Assembly: GCA_037157565.1 (NCBI GenBank)
Contig: JAZHRO010000014.1
Coordinates: forward strand, 74,864,001-74,928,000
Source of the DNA: Thalassia testudinum
Taxonomy: Eukaryota > Streptophyta > Magnoliopsida > Alismatales > Hydrocharitaceae
DNA: 64,000 nt
Reading direction: 5' to 3'
A program made the position numbers and the translations under genes. Shown here piece after piece: positions 46,753-57,796 of this stretch. The notes below the pieces were generated by a model, which was given only the letters and a program-made list of their open reading frames with translations, was not told the DNA's origin and did no database searches. The first letter of the stretch is position 1; each line of letters starts with the position of its first letter.

Positions 46753-49609
46753 TGGTGAGAGCGTCGGGTTCGACCGGTTTGTGTTATATATATCGTTGTA
46801 GTAAAGCCGGTTGTTACCAACGTATCATCATATAAAATTTTTTTACTCGGAAAAATAAAAGAGTTCCCGAGGTCGAACTCAGGGAGCAAGTTATATTCTA
46901 GAGATATACAAGTTCTATTACAAAAATAAAGAGAGAGAGAGAGAGATGAAAATTTGGCTTCTTCTTCTTTTCTTCTTTCTTCCTCTTTGTCTTTGGTTTT
47001 TCCTGTTCTTTGTTCTTCTTCTTCTTCTGCAATCTTCTGCTTTCTTCCCCTCGTGCTCCTCTTCTTCTGTTCTTCCTTCTGCTTTCTTCAGATTTTCCCC
47101 TCTGTCTCTGGTTCTTCCTGTTCTTCTTCTTCTTCTTCTTCTTCTTCTTCTGCTTTCTTCCTTGTTTCCTTTCTTTCTTTTTTGTCAGATCGTCTTCTTC
47201 TTTTCTTGCTTCTTGCTTCTCTTTCTTCTGCTTTGTCTTCACCTGCCTTGACCTCTATTTTTCTTCTTTCGCGATGGCTGTTGCTCTTCCTTTTTTTTTT
47301 TTCTTCAGCGGGTCTTCTTCTTCTTTGGATGCTGACCTTCCGTCGTCTGCGCCAGTGCTGAGACGACTTAACAACGCCTTCGCTACAGTGCAGCAGCTCC
47401 TTCTTCTTCAGCGGGTCTGCTTTTTCTTCTTTGGCCTGCACACTTCAGAGTTTATTCGTCAAGGCAAAAACCTACTCTACCCCCCTCCCCCGCGTATCTC
47501 TCTCTCTGAAATCACTCATCGGAAGCTCTCCCAGAGCGGTACCGGGTAATCGGGTTCGGATCAGGCCCGGGTCCAGGCCCACCGGCGTGCGTGGTGGGCG
47601 AGGAGTGCAGGTCAGTCTAATCGGGTCGGGCCAGGTCCGCGGAGCGTGGTCACGGACGAGGCCGAGTCGGGTCGGGTCGGGTGAGAGGGACCTCACCCCG
47701 TGGTAACTGAGGCAAACAGCATACAGCAGCTTTTCAATTTATGTGTCCGCGCGCCTTTGAGAGATTCCGAGGTGGGACTAAATGTCCCACCCCAATTCTC
47801 TTACGCCTGCAGCAGGGATGGTGCTCCCAATTGCGTCGGCTGTTGAGGCGTACAGCTCCAATCGAGGGCCAGGGTGTGTGCGTGAGATTCTTCCGCGCTG
47901 GCCGTGGCTATTCAATCTGGGATATCTCGGCTTGGAGCAACCTCGAGCAGGCTTCGAGCTTCCTCGCCAATGGCGACCAAGGCCTGGAACCTGAAACCAA
48001 TGGCACGGCCTCTCGGCCAAATCAGACAGGCGGAGGACCTTCGCCGTGGCACGGCGAAGGTGGTCAGGGGGTCTGCAGGGGGCGAGAGGGGGCTGTCTGG
48101 TCGTCCTAGGTCAAACTGTGAGCGAGGGAGTGGGGGTGTTCGGTGGGTCTGCAGGGGGTGTTTGGTGGGAAGTGGAGGGGCGGAAGAGGATCAGGGTGAG
48201 GAGGCGGAAGTTCTGCGGTGGTCGGCGAGCCGTGTGGGTCGCTGAGGTGATGGGAGCGGCTCGCCGGAGGGTGGTCGGAGGCGGAGAGGATGAGGGTGAA
48301 CAGGGTCGGTAGAGGGCTTAATTGACTAAATCGAAAGTGGGGAAAGAAAGAGGAGGAGAAGGGGAGTAAGCCTAACTTAACTGCAGGGACGAAGGGGGAG
48401 GAACAGGGCGACAGTCGTATCGACTGTCGCCGGAGAAGATGATGCTCAGGGAGAGGGGCGGCGGCGAGCAGAAGGCTGGAGAGGCGCCAGCTGGGTGCGG
48501 CGTGGCGCGGGAAGAGCAGGGGAGGAGGTCTCTGCTGCTGGTAGTGCGGCAGAGCGAAGAGGTGGAGGGAGAGGATGTCGCCGGAGCTGGTGAGCGTCTG
48601 CCGGAGAAAGAAGAGACGAAAGCTGGGGGTTTTCTCCGTCAGATCCAGGCTGCCTTGGTCGGTGGAGCGGCGGGGGGTATTTATAGGGTTGAAGCAGGGA
48701 GGAAGGCGGAGGGAGACGACGTGTCTCCCTCGCCGGAGCATGGTCGGAATTCGAACCCATACCGTCCGTGCGTTCGCACGGCCGGTGTGGGGGGCTGCTA
48801 GGACCATGGGGGTGCTCCTGCGACGGCTGACGACGCAGGGCACCCCCGGTACACATGCCAGGTCCTCCACCTTACCCTGCGCGGCGCCATGCTCCGCGCA
48901 AGGTCGCCGGAGCATGGTGCTGGCAGGGTTTTGCAGGAGGACCTGTTTGCAAAGAACGAAGGAGAGTTAGGGGCCTGAAAGCGAGGGTTCAAAAGTTGAG
49001 GGCCAAAGAGTAAATATATGAGGACCAAAGTGTAAAGTCGGTCAAGGAGGTTTCTTCTTAGGCTCAAGTTTTTATACATGACTAATTAGAACCTAAGGAA
49101 TCTGATGGTAAATTTCATTTTCATATTAAACCTTGTTTGACCGGTCAATTTGCGTAAAGACCCAAATTAAGTTATTAATTTGGCATGGTTCTCAATGTAG
49201 GTCAAAATGGGTTCTAAAGGCCAAATTGAAGGTTCTAAACCCTAGAGATTATTTTTCTATGAATTTTAGAGGGTTTATTCTATTTTTACTTTGCCTCGAA
49301 CCTTGTGAATTGAAGTGGGTTGTTTTAGGGTTACAGATTATCATTTGGTTCCTTGGAAGTGCTGTAGCCCTTGCTAGATCATCTCATCCCACTTTTATTC
49401 TTATTAAGCTGTTCTGACCTGTGTTTGGGCCCTGAATTACCCTGTATGCAGATTATACTGGTAGAATTGCACTTTTACCCCTTATGACTGGTTTTCTTCT
49501 CAAACTCAGAATTCTCTGAGTTAAGCCTTTCCTTGAGATATGTAGGAGCTTTTATCCTTTGTATTGGGTCAAAATGAGCTAGTTATGGCTCATGATGAGG
49601 TTCTCATCA
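46753..49609 (-). repeat. 3' LTR of element 7
   Basis: 2857 bp. TGATGAGAACC...CTCTCACCA on the element strand. TATA box at 48678-48685, pyrimidine-rich (sense purine-rich) tract at about 46943-47450, conserved block at 46867-46887. Confidence 0.97.
48678..48685 (-). promoter_or_regulatory. TATA box, 3' LTR of element 7
   Basis: TATAAATA on the element strand. It reads left, toward element 6 and element 5. Confidence 0.7.
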
Positions 49610-49640
49610 TACCCCCATGCCTAGCTTTTGCTAGTCCCTT
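49610..49640 (-). other. Terminal polypurine tract of element 7
   Basis: AAGGGACTAGCAAAAGCTAGG then CATGGGGGTA on the element strand, identical to element 5 including the 5-bp stem and AAAA loop. Confidence 0.85.
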
Positions 49641-50059
49641 AGCAAAAAACTTAAGGTTTCAACCCTTGTTCTAGACCATGAAGTTTTCAATGGTTTTAGA
49701 TAAGTGCCTTTTTATTTAAGCATAGATTAGGTTAGAATGCTGACCATAGGCCTAAAAGATACTCTAGTACCAATCAAGATCCAAATCTGTCTAGCCTTAG
49801 CCTCAGTCTTTTAGCAAAGGTTTTTAAGGCCCACAAGAACTAACCTAAGGTTTATTGGACTTCGTGGTTAAAGCACCCGTGCTTGAAATGATTTTAGCCC
49901 TGGCTCAGTTCGCAGTGCGTTTTGTAAGAGAGAGATAGAAAGTTTTTTTCTGTTTGGAGAGTTTTCTCTCTCTTTTTCTTTTTAGTTCTAGTCTAGGGTT
50001 GGCTTTTCAACACGGTCTGTATCAGATTCCTTGCTCCCATCATCAATCCTCAAGGGTTC

Positions 50060-50204
50060 CTGGCGATCGATGCTTCGAGATAGCACCGCCCATGGCAACC
50101 CCCGGAACCCTGGCTATTGAGATTTCGAGATAATCCCATCCATGGTGTTCCGTGGCCGAATCCAGACCCTGGCAATTGACACTTCGAGATAATGCCATCC
50201 ATGG
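50060..50204 (-). repeat. Three-unit CCATGG array of element 7
   Basis: Minus-strand counterpart of 34596-34742 with a handful of transitions. Units contain CCATGG, TATCTCGAA and GCCAGG. Confidence 0.85.
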
Positions 50205-50777
50205 AATCTGAACCAGCAGAGTGCTTACATGCCCCCCGTAGGATATGTAAATATCCTAAGAGACAAGCACCGAGGAGATGATATTTTGTTACGCATCTTC
50301 GAGGGGATTTCCCGCCTCTCCGCGCTGGGAACTCGTCCAAATCAACTTGTGTTGATCGGCCATTCCTATTCTAGGTGTTCTTTTCAGATTTTTGCGACGC
50401 TTCTGCGTGATTCTGATTTTTACGCTTACTGAACCAGGCTGTGTGTGAGATTAGGGTGCTTAGGTTACTGAGTCCCGTAAACCAAAAATTAGTTAACGAG
50501 GTCGAATACTTCCTAAGCCTTAGACCTAATGCTTCAGCCTTTCATTTTCCTCAACCTCTTGAGGAGTGTCCAGATCTTAATGAGTACTAAGAGTCTATTC
50601 AAGAATGCCTAAGGTTTGCATTCTTACTAATCTCATTGTGCACTTTTCAGTTATTTTCTTGAATGAGGTCTAGAACTTAGGTTAATTCCTTAGTTCCTTA
50701 CTAATGACTATCAACTTTTCTTATAATTTTGTGCTCCTTTTTCATTTTGTTTCTTCTCTCCTTCACAAAATTTTCCT

Positions 50778-50825
<48 letters not shown>

Positions 50826-50893
50826 TATGGTATTTTTGGCATATGTGAATTTTTTGTTTGAAACCTTTTCTTACAAGTTTTTGCACTTTCCTA

Positions 50894-50928
50894 CCCCCCC
50901 ATGCCTAAGATTTGCAATGTCCTCATTG
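50894..50928 (-). other. Internal polypurine tract of element 7
   Basis: CAATGAGGACATTGC, a spacer, then TTAGGCATGGGGGGG on the element strand. It lies 1284 bases from the 3' LTR. Confidence 0.7.
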
Positions 50929-51173
50929 TAACCTAGGGGGTCTTAGTTCATTCCTTAAGACAGAAATTTGGGTGAGTGGATGGGTCGGGTTGAATTTTTT
51001 TTTGCGGACGATTTCAAATTTCAGATGCGAACATCTGAGTTGGGGTCGGCTGTCTATAAGGGTGAACTTCGAGTGCTGAAAGGTGTCAGAACAAGTTTCA
51101 GGTTTTCAAAGAGAATGACGGGCTGCCTCCCGTTAAGCGCTGAGTTTTACGCCATCGGCTGGGCACAATAAGC

Positions 51174-54100
51174 TCAAGGGGAAAGGAGGATATGAGATGC
51201 CTCAGCCAAATCAGTAGAAGTTACATCAATGAACGGCTTGAGTCTTTGACCATTCACGATGAAAGGTTCAGAATCGTGGCTGAGTGGACTGATTTCGATT
51301 GCTCCATTTCCAAAAACCTGTCGGACCAAATATGGTCCGACCCACTTAGATCTCAGTTTTCCTGGGAAGAGTTTGAGTCGGGCATCAAAGAGTAGGACCT
51401 TTTGACCAGGATGGAAGATCTTTCTTGAGATGTGTTTGTCGTGGAAGGCTTTAACCCGCTCCTTGTAGATTTGCGAGTTCTCGTACGCGTCTGTGCGTAA
51501 TTCATCGATCTCGCTGATTTGGAGTTTTCTGTGGGTCCCAGCCTTGGAAAGATCTAGATTACAGTTCCGTACTGCCCAATAGGCTTTATGCTCCAGTTCG
51601 ACGGGAAGGTGGCATGCCTTTCCGTACACCAATCTAAAGGGAGACATGCCCAATTGGGTCTTGTGGGCGGTCCTATAGGCCCACAATGCTTCCGGAAGTC
51701 GGGATGACCAGTCCTTCCTGTCAGGTCGAACAGTGACCTGTAGGATTTTCTTGATCTCCCGATTCGACAGCTCAGCTAGACCATTAGTTTGGGGGTGGTA
51801 AGGAGTAGAGATTCGGTGAGACACCCCGTATTTGGTCATCAGTGACCTAAACTGAGCATTTGTGAAATGGGTCCCCCCATCAGAGATTATTGCACGAGGA
51901 ATCCCGAACCTTGAGAAAATGTGTTGATGAATGAATTTGAGAACGATTTTGTGATCACAGGTTCGGGTCGGTATGGCTTCGATCCATTTGGACACGTAGT
52001 CCACAGCCAACAGAATGTATTCGAAACCATCCGAAACAGGAAAGGGGCCCATAAAATCAATCCCCCAAACATCAAAGATTTCGCATACTAGAATCGGTTG
52101 CATAGGCATCATGTTGCGATGGCTCATGTTGCCCAAAGTCTGGCAACGACTGCATGCCTTGCAATGACTGTATGCGTCTTTGAACAGTGTGGGCCAGTAA
52201 AAGCCGCACTGGAGGACTTTTGATGCGGTTTTATGCCCGGCAAAATGGCCACCGCATGCCTGGTCATGGCAGAAAGAGAGGATATTGTTGACTTCCCCTT
52301 CCGGGATACATCTCCGGATGATCTGATCGGCACCTATGCGGAAGAGGTACGGGTCTTCCCAAATGTAATACTTGGCATCGGAGCGTAATTTGTCTTTCTT
52401 GGCCTTCGGCCAATCGGACGGGGTCTGATGAGATGCCAAGTAATTTACAATATTAGCAAACCATGGAAGGCTAGTACCAATAGTCAGCAGGTGCTCATCG
52501 GGAAAATGCTCAGTGATGGGTCCGGAAGGGTCTATCATTTCAGAAGGAAGACGGGACAAGTGATCAGCTACCACGTTTTGTTTTCCCGCTTTATCGCGAA
52601 TCTCGAGGTCAAATTCTTGCAACAGCAAGATCCATCGGATCAATCGAGGTTTCGCGTCCTTCTTTGCAAGGAGATGCCTCACAGCCGTGTGATCCGAGTA
52701 TATGATGACATGGGAACCCAGAAGGTATGATCTGAATTTCTCTAGGGCAAATACTACAGCTAGCAGCTCTTTCTCAGTAACTGTATAGTTACGCTGAGCC
52801 TCATCGAGTGTTTTGCTGGCGTAGTAAATGACCACAGGTTTCTTGTCATTCTTCTGCCCCAAAACCGCTCCTACAGCGAAGTCGGATGCATCACACATGA
52901 TCTCAAAGGGTTGAGACCAATCAGGGGACTGTAGGATCGGGGCTTGGGTGACTCGGTCACGCAGGATTTCAAATGCTTGAGTGCATTCCCTGGAGATTTC
53001 GAAGGGAACATCCTTGGAGAGAAGAGTGGTCAGGGGGCGTGCGATTTTTGAAAAATCAGGGATAAATCGTCGATAAAAACCGACATGCCCTAAAAAGGAT
53101 CGGATGTCCCTGATCGAGCTAGGCATAGGAAGGCGAGAAATCAGATTAACCTTAGCTCGATCCACTTGGATACCTTTCTCCGAAATTGAGTGTCCCAGGA
53201 CAATTCCCTCAGGCACCATGAAATGGCTCTTTTCCCAGGAAAGAACCAAATTCACGTCGATGCACCGCCTGAGAATCTGGACCAAGTGCTGGAGGCAATC
53301 GTCGAATGATGCTCCGAAAACTGAAAAGTCATCCATGAAGACTTCCAGATAATCACCTACCATATCTGAGAATATGGCAAGCATGCATCGCTGAAAAGTA
53401 GCGGGTGCATTGCAAAGACCGAAAGGCATCCTTCGGAAAGCGTATGTTCCGAAGGGGCAGGTGAAAGTGGTCTTTTCTTGGTCCTCAGGATGGATTGCCA
53501 CCTGGTTATAACCGGAGTACCCGTCAAGAAAGCAGAAGAACCTATTTCCCGCTAGTTTTTCGAGAATTTGATCAATGAAGGGTAGTGGGAAATGGTCCTT
53601 CTTCGTGGAGGAATTGAGTCGACGGTAATCTATACAGACTCTCCACGAGTTGGCTAATCGGGTAGGAATGATTTCTCCGGTCTCAGTCGTTATAGTGGTG
53701 AGTCCTGCCTTCTTAGGCACGACCTGAATTGGGCTCACCCAACGACTATCGGAGATCGGGTAGATGATCCCGGCATCTAACCACTTGATGATCTCCTTTT
53801 TCACGACCTCCTGCAGATTGGGGTTTAAGCGTCTCTGCATTTCACGAGAAGGTCGTGTGCCCTCTTCTGAATAGATATGATGAGTACAATAAGAGGGACT
53901 TATTCCAGTCAAATCATCGAGGGTCCATCCGATGGCTCTGCGATGTTGCTGGAGGACCACAATCAGACGGGATTCCTGTTCAGGATTGAGGTTGGAATTG
54001 ATGATCACAGGAAGGGTCTGATTAGAACCCAAAAAGATGTATTTCAAATGAGCAGGAAGGGGTTTCAGTTCAAGGATGGGGTTTTCAGCAGCAGCGGGTG

Positions 54101-56873
54101 GTTCAGTATAGATGTGAGGTTCAAGGGTGGGAGTTACTGGGTTGTTCACATCCGGAATGGACTCCTCTATTTGCGGGTCAAGATCCTTCTGTGGTTGATG
54201 AGGAATACTCAAGTCATTCTGGAGGTGTGATTCATCAACCAAAGTCTTGATGTCACAAATTTGCTCGATGACGCCGCAATTAATTCCTTGTTGGGCCTTA
54301 AATATATCAATTTTCAGTGTTTGATCTCCAAACTTAAGCTCTATTTGGCCCTCCTCACAGCTGATGTTGGCTCTAGCAGTAGCCAAGAAAGGTCTCCCTA
54401 GAATGATTGGTGTATCCCTAGGGTTCTCAGGTGCATCCATGTCTAAGACTATAAAGTCCACTGGAAAATAGAAATCCCGCACTCTCACGATAACATCCTC
54501 GAGAATCCCTTTTGGTGACTTTATAGATCGATCTGCTAATTGTAATGTCACCTCAGTTGGTTTCAGCTCAGATTCTTCCAGATGGTTAAGTAAGGATGTG
54601 GGTATCAGATTTATAGATGCTCCTAAGTCTAACAATGCTCTATCAAATTGGGTACCACCTATCTTACAGGAGATCAGGGGAGTTCCAGGATCTTTTGCCT
54701 TGGGTGGGAGTCTACTAAGGATTACAGAGCTGGCTTGCTCTGACAGAACAATTGGGCTCCCTCCCTTGGTTCGCGGCTTACGCTGGGGTGTACATATATT
54801 CTTTAGAAATCGTGCGTAAGCTGGTACGTGGTGGATTGCATCCATCAAGGGGATGTTTATGTGGACCTGCTCAAAGAGCTTGACCAGGTCCTCCTCAGGG
54901 GCCACGGGTTTGGTGGTCTTCTTTCCCTTGGTCAGGGCCTCGGGAAACGGGATCTTGGTTGGTTCCTCTAGGATAGGTCCTGGTTGTGGGTCTGGAACAG
55001 CGGTACCTTGGATAACTATCCTAGGGTCATGATTATCAGGCTGGGAGTGGTTTGGATAACGCGGGTCCTGAGTTGTCTTACCACTACGTGTTGTTACAGA
55101 ATTTAATCCGGCCTGATTTTGGTTTGGATTTGGTAGGAGGGGTGGCTGCTGCTGAAATCCCGTACGAGAAGTAGAGGCTTCCATCTCGTCTGGAGATGGG
55201 GCAGTAGGGGCCTGATAAATCCATTGAGCGTGGCCTAAATTTGGATTCATAACGCGCTTCTGGGTTGGCACGTTATTTGGGTTAGGAAGGGGTTGGGAAG
55301 GGAGTGTGCCTGGCTGGCGAGAATTTGCCAACTGGGCCAGCTGAGTTTTGACTTCAGTAAGCTCGTCCTTGTGCTGTTTTTGAATGGCCGCATTCGATTT
55401 TTGAATGTCAGCCAGAGTCTGAAGGATTAAGGACATTTGATCTTGATTTGGCCCTGATGGATAAGTAGGGTTGGGCCGAGGCTGAGGTGGCTGGTAGTGA
55501 TGAGAGGGCTGTGGGCGGGACTGAAAAGGTGGTCTTCGGGTTTGAGAATTTCCCGCCCACTGAAAATTTGGATGGTTTCGCCATCCAGGGTTGTAAGTGT
55601 TGGAGAATGGGTCGTTCTGGATGGCGTTGAGGTCCTCGCAGGTCTGAGGAACCTCCTGAGAATCAGGGAAAGGGGGAATGGAGTTCCCCCGACTGGTGAA
55701 GAAAGGATCGGATGATCTTCCAGTCCAAGAATCAGATGGGGATGGATATGGATCCATCCCAGGGGAGGATCGGTGGAGGATGTTTTGCACAGTCTCCTGT
55801 GTGGAAGGAGGTTGTGCAAAGGAGTTACGCGCAGAGGTGGCTCGCTGCAAGTGCTGAGTCAGCTCATCCACCTTTTTTTCAATAATTGAGACCTTGTCCA
55901 ATCGACTGGCCATTAATTCCAGGTCGACTGATGCGGACAGGCCCTGCGTCTCATGTGCTCCCTTAAGATTCGTCGCTGCGCGGGTATTCGTCCTGTCGAA
56001 TAATCCCATGGAGTCATTGTTGATGGAGTTCTCGCACATGTTTTCGAGAATCTCCCATACGGTGTCTTCATGTTGACCCATGATGTTTCCTCCGCAGGTT
56101 GCATTGACGAAAAGGCGGATGTCCTCACGGAGTCCCTGGTAAAAAGATTGGACTTGTTCCCATTTAGGAACTCCGTGATGGGGGCACTTCCTCATGAGAT
56201 CCTGAAAACGATCCCATGCCTCATGGAGAGGTTCTCCTGATTGTTGAGTGAAGTGTGTAATCTGATGGCGCAAGGCGTTGGTCCGACCAACGGGAAAGAA
56301 CTTTTTCAAAAACTCGGATTGAAGTTCTTCCCAAGTGTTGATCGGCCGGGTCTGAGTTTGATACCAATGGGCGGCCTTGTCCATAAGAGAAAAGGAGAAC
56401 ATCTTCATGAGAAGAATATCCCGATTTTGCGCATCTGATCCAAAAGTGTGGGCCAGATGCTTAAGTTGTTTGATGTGCTGGAAGGGATCTTCAGAATTAA
56501 GCCCATGGAATTTAGGTATAGCGTGAATCATGTTGGGCTTTAGTTCGGAATCAGGTCCTCCAATCGGGATTCTAACTCGAGGCTCAATTGCCACCGCAGC
56601 AGGATTGTAGTGGTCCCGCATCATAGGACGCTGTGGTGGGTGTACGAAGTTTTGGAAGAGGTCATTGAGTCGCTGGAGCTGGTGTTCCAGATTATTTTCT
56701 TCCTCAACTGGCTGAGCCATGATGGGGGAAGAAGAAGAACTTGGTTCTGAATCAGAAGAGAGAATAATGTGAGGGTGTTGCTGCACAAACACGGGCGTCG
56801 AGGCTTGGCCTTGACGAGAGTGAATTTCTAAAGGAGGTCTTAAGGGTGGTCTTAGAGACCTCCTTCCGTACAT
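51174..56873 (-). CDS. gag-pol: Gag-Pol polyprotein, Athila type, intact (1899 residues)
   Basis: One uninterrupted frame encoding the particle protein and the enzymes that copy and insert the element. Gag is at about 100-280 ([32 protein letters not shown]) with [11 protein letters not shown] downstream and no zinc knuckle. Aspartic protease follows, with DLGAS (catalytic Asp 749) and [11 protein letters not shown]. Reverse transcriptase has [33 protein letters not shown] and FMDD at 1179-1182. RNase H has Asp 1328 in CDASD, the [15 protein letters not shown] helix and YSDHTAVRH. Integrase has HHCC zinc-binding residues ([16 protein letters not shown]) and the catalytic triad Asp 1606, Asp 1665 and Glu 1701, with the D35E spacing. 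The start at 56873 (MYGRRS) is also present in element 3 (MFGRRS), which supports it. Gag and Pol are expected to be separated by the protease. Confidence 0.97.
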   Translation of the reverse strand: MYGRRSLRPPLRPPLEIHSRQGQASTPVFVQQHPHIILSSDSEPSSSSSPIMAQPVEEENNLEHQLQRLNDLFQNFVHPPQRPMMRDHYNPAAVAIEPRVRIPIGGPDSELKPNMIHAIPKFHGLNSEDPFQHIKQLKHLAHTFGSDAQNRDILLMKMFSFSLMDKAAHWYQTQTRPINTWEELQSEFLKKFFPVGRTNALRHQITHFTQQSGEPLHEAWDRFQDLMRKCPHHGVPKWEQVQSFYQGLREDIRLFVNATCGGNIMGQHEDTVWEILENMCENSINNDSMGLFDRTNTRAATNLKGAHETQGLSASVDLELMASRLDKVSIIEKKVDELTQHLQRATSARNSFAQPPSTQETVQNILHRSSPGMDPYPSPSDSWTGRSSDPFFTSRGNSIPPFPDSQEVPQTCEDLNAIQNDPFSNTYNPGWRNHPNFQWAGNSQTRRPPFQSRPQPSHHYQPPQPRPNPTYPSGPNQDQMSLILQTLADIQKSNAAIQKQHKDELTEVKTQLAQLANSRQPGTLPSQPLPNPNNVPTQKRVMNPNLGHAQWIYQAPTAPSPDEMEASTSRTGFQQQPPLLPNPNQNQAGLNSVTTRSGKTTQDPRYPNHSQPDNHDPRIVIQGTAVPDPQPGPILEEPTKIPFPEALTKGKKTTKPVAPEEDLVKLFEQVHINIPLMDAIHHVPAYARFLKNICTPQRKPRTKGGSPIVLSEQASSVILSRLPPKAKDPGTPLISCKIGGTQFDRALLDLGASINLIPTSLLNHLEESELKPTEVTLQLADRSIKSPKGILEDVIVRVRDFYFPVDFIVLDMDAPENPRDTPIILGRPFLATARANISCEEGQIELKFGDQTLKIDIFKAQQGINCGVIEQICDIKTLVDESHLQNDLSIPHQPQKDLDPQIEESIPDVNNPVTPTLEPHIYTEPPAAAENPILELKPLPAHLKYIFLGSNQTLPVIINSNLNPEQESRLIVVLQQHRRAIGWTLDDLTGISPSYCTHHIYSEEGTRPSREMQRRLNPNLQEVVKKEIIKWLDAGIIYPISDSRWVSPIQVVPKKAGLTTITTETGEIIPTRLANSWRVCIDYRRLNSSTKKDHFPLPFIDQILEKLAGNRFFCFLDGYSGYNQVAIHPEDQEKTTFTCPFGTYAFRRMPFGLCNAPATFQRCMLAIFSDMVGDYLEVFMDDFSVFGASFDDCLQHLVQILRRCIDVNLVLSWEKSHFMVPEGIVLGHSISEKGIQVDRAKVNLISRLPMPSSIRDIRSFLGHVGFYRRFIPDFSKIARPLTTLLSKDVPFEISRECTQAFEILRDRVTQAPILQSPDWSQPFEIMCDASDFAVGAVLGQKNDKKPVVIYYASKTLDEAQRNYTVTEKELLAVVFALEKFRSYLLGSHVIIYSDHTAVRHLLAKKDAKPRLIRWILLLQEFDLEIRDKAGKQNVVADHLSRLPSEMIDPSGPITEHFPDEHLLTIGTSLPWFANIVNYLASHQTPSDWPKAKKDKLRSDAKYYIWEDPYLFRIGADQIIRRCIPEGEVNNILSFCHDQACGGHFAGHKTASKVLQCGFYWPTLFKDAYSHCKACSRCQTLGNMSHRNMMPMQPILVCEIFDVWGIDFMGPFPVSDGFEYILLAVDYVSKWIEAIPTRTCDHKIVLKFIHQHIFSRFGIPRAIISDGGTHFTNAQFRSLMTKYGVSHRISTPYHPQTNGLAELSNREIKKILQVTVRPDRKDWSSRLPEALWAYRTAHKTQLGMSPFRLVYGKACHLPVELEHKAYWAVRNCNLDLSKAGTHRKLQISEIDELRTDAYENSQIYKERVKAFHDKHISRKIFHPGQKVLLFDARLKLFPGKLRSKWVGPYLVRQVFGNGAIEISPLSHDSEPFIVNGQRLKPFIDVTSTDLAEASHILLSP

Positions 56874-57775
56874 GCACAGTTGGGAGAGGTAAGTTCAGAA
56901 GGTGCTGGACCCAATCAAGACACCCAAAAATGTGTTGGGTGACTATAGAGGTGCGGGGCAGATGGACCCCTTGATCAGAAAGATCGTCCACCTGAGAATT
57001 ACCTGGGCAGCCAGAGAGGGAGAGTCCCGCGAAGACCCCTACACGGTAGAGCGTCCCCACGGGTTACAGGGTTTCCCCCACCCGACCTCTCTTGTCACTG
57101 CGGTTCCAGGTAGACCAGAATGGGGATCTTGACCTCTTAAGTCTACCAATTTTAAGATCAGGGTGCTTAAGGTTTCACTTGAACTTTAGTCTTTTTAAGT
57201 GCAAAGAGTGACCTAATTTAAGGTTGGTTAACCCAAGGGGTCAACTTTACCTATTGTTTTCTTTAAGAGCTTTTAGGTCCTGTCTTTTAGGGTTCAAGTG
57301 TTTAGAGAGCCAATTGTTTAGGATTTTTCTTGTATAGGTATTTTCAGACAAGGGCTTGGGCACACTTCATTTTGTTTTCTCAATTCTTGAGTTAAGTAGT
57401 GTGTCTCTAAATCCCTAGTGTTGGATCCTAGGTTGGCTCTACTTGGTCCAGTTAATTCTTTGTTGGGTAATTAGGGCTCAAGCAAGAATGTGTTAGCCCT
57501 TAAATACCCTTGATAGTGTGCAGAAATAATGAGTTGAAAACACGCAACTTTTATGGTTACTAAATATGGAAGACAGGTTAGCCCTATATTGCTTGTTCTT
57601 TTCTTTTCTTTCTCTTTAGAGTGTAGGGGTTAATAGTGAGAGAAAAGATTTACCTGTCTTCGGAGTGGTTGTCGTGTGGTTGCGTGTCTTCTTGAGTACC
57701 TGTAGCTGCACAAAAGAGAGGAGATTATCAGAAATTAAAAGATACAGGAATGTTTACCTCTAGAATAGCCGTTGC
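56874..57775 (-). other. 5' leader of element 7
   Basis: About 900 bases with no convincing gene. The segment 56900-57130 is nearly identical to 31350-31600 of element 5 and weakly conserved in element 6, so it is a candidate for dimerisation or packaging signals. Confidence 0.7.
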
Positions 57776-57793
57776 TCCCCGGCAACGGCGCCA
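57776..57793 (-). other. Primer binding site of element 7
   Basis: TGGCGCCGTTGCCGGGGA on the element strand: an exact 18-base complement of the 3' end of plant tRNA-Asp(GTC) with CCA, as I recall that tRNA. A 3-base spacer separates it from the LTR. Confidence 0.92.
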
Positions 57794-57796
57794 AAA

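Larger units (their letters stand above)
49641..51173 (-). other. 3' untranslated region of element 7
   Basis: No env-like gene. Blocks on the element strand are CTCAGCGCTTAACGGGAGGC (about 51125-51144), the internal purine tract (50894-50928), a pure A run of 45 bases (T on the + strand, 50780-50824) replacing a mixed A-rich stretch of element 5, the CCATGG array, and the terminal tract. Confidence 0.8.

Noticed and set aside
49641..51173. Possible env-like gene after pol in element 7
   Set aside because: Some Athila elements have one, but no ORF above about 100 codons with a membrane segment is present on the sense strand here.
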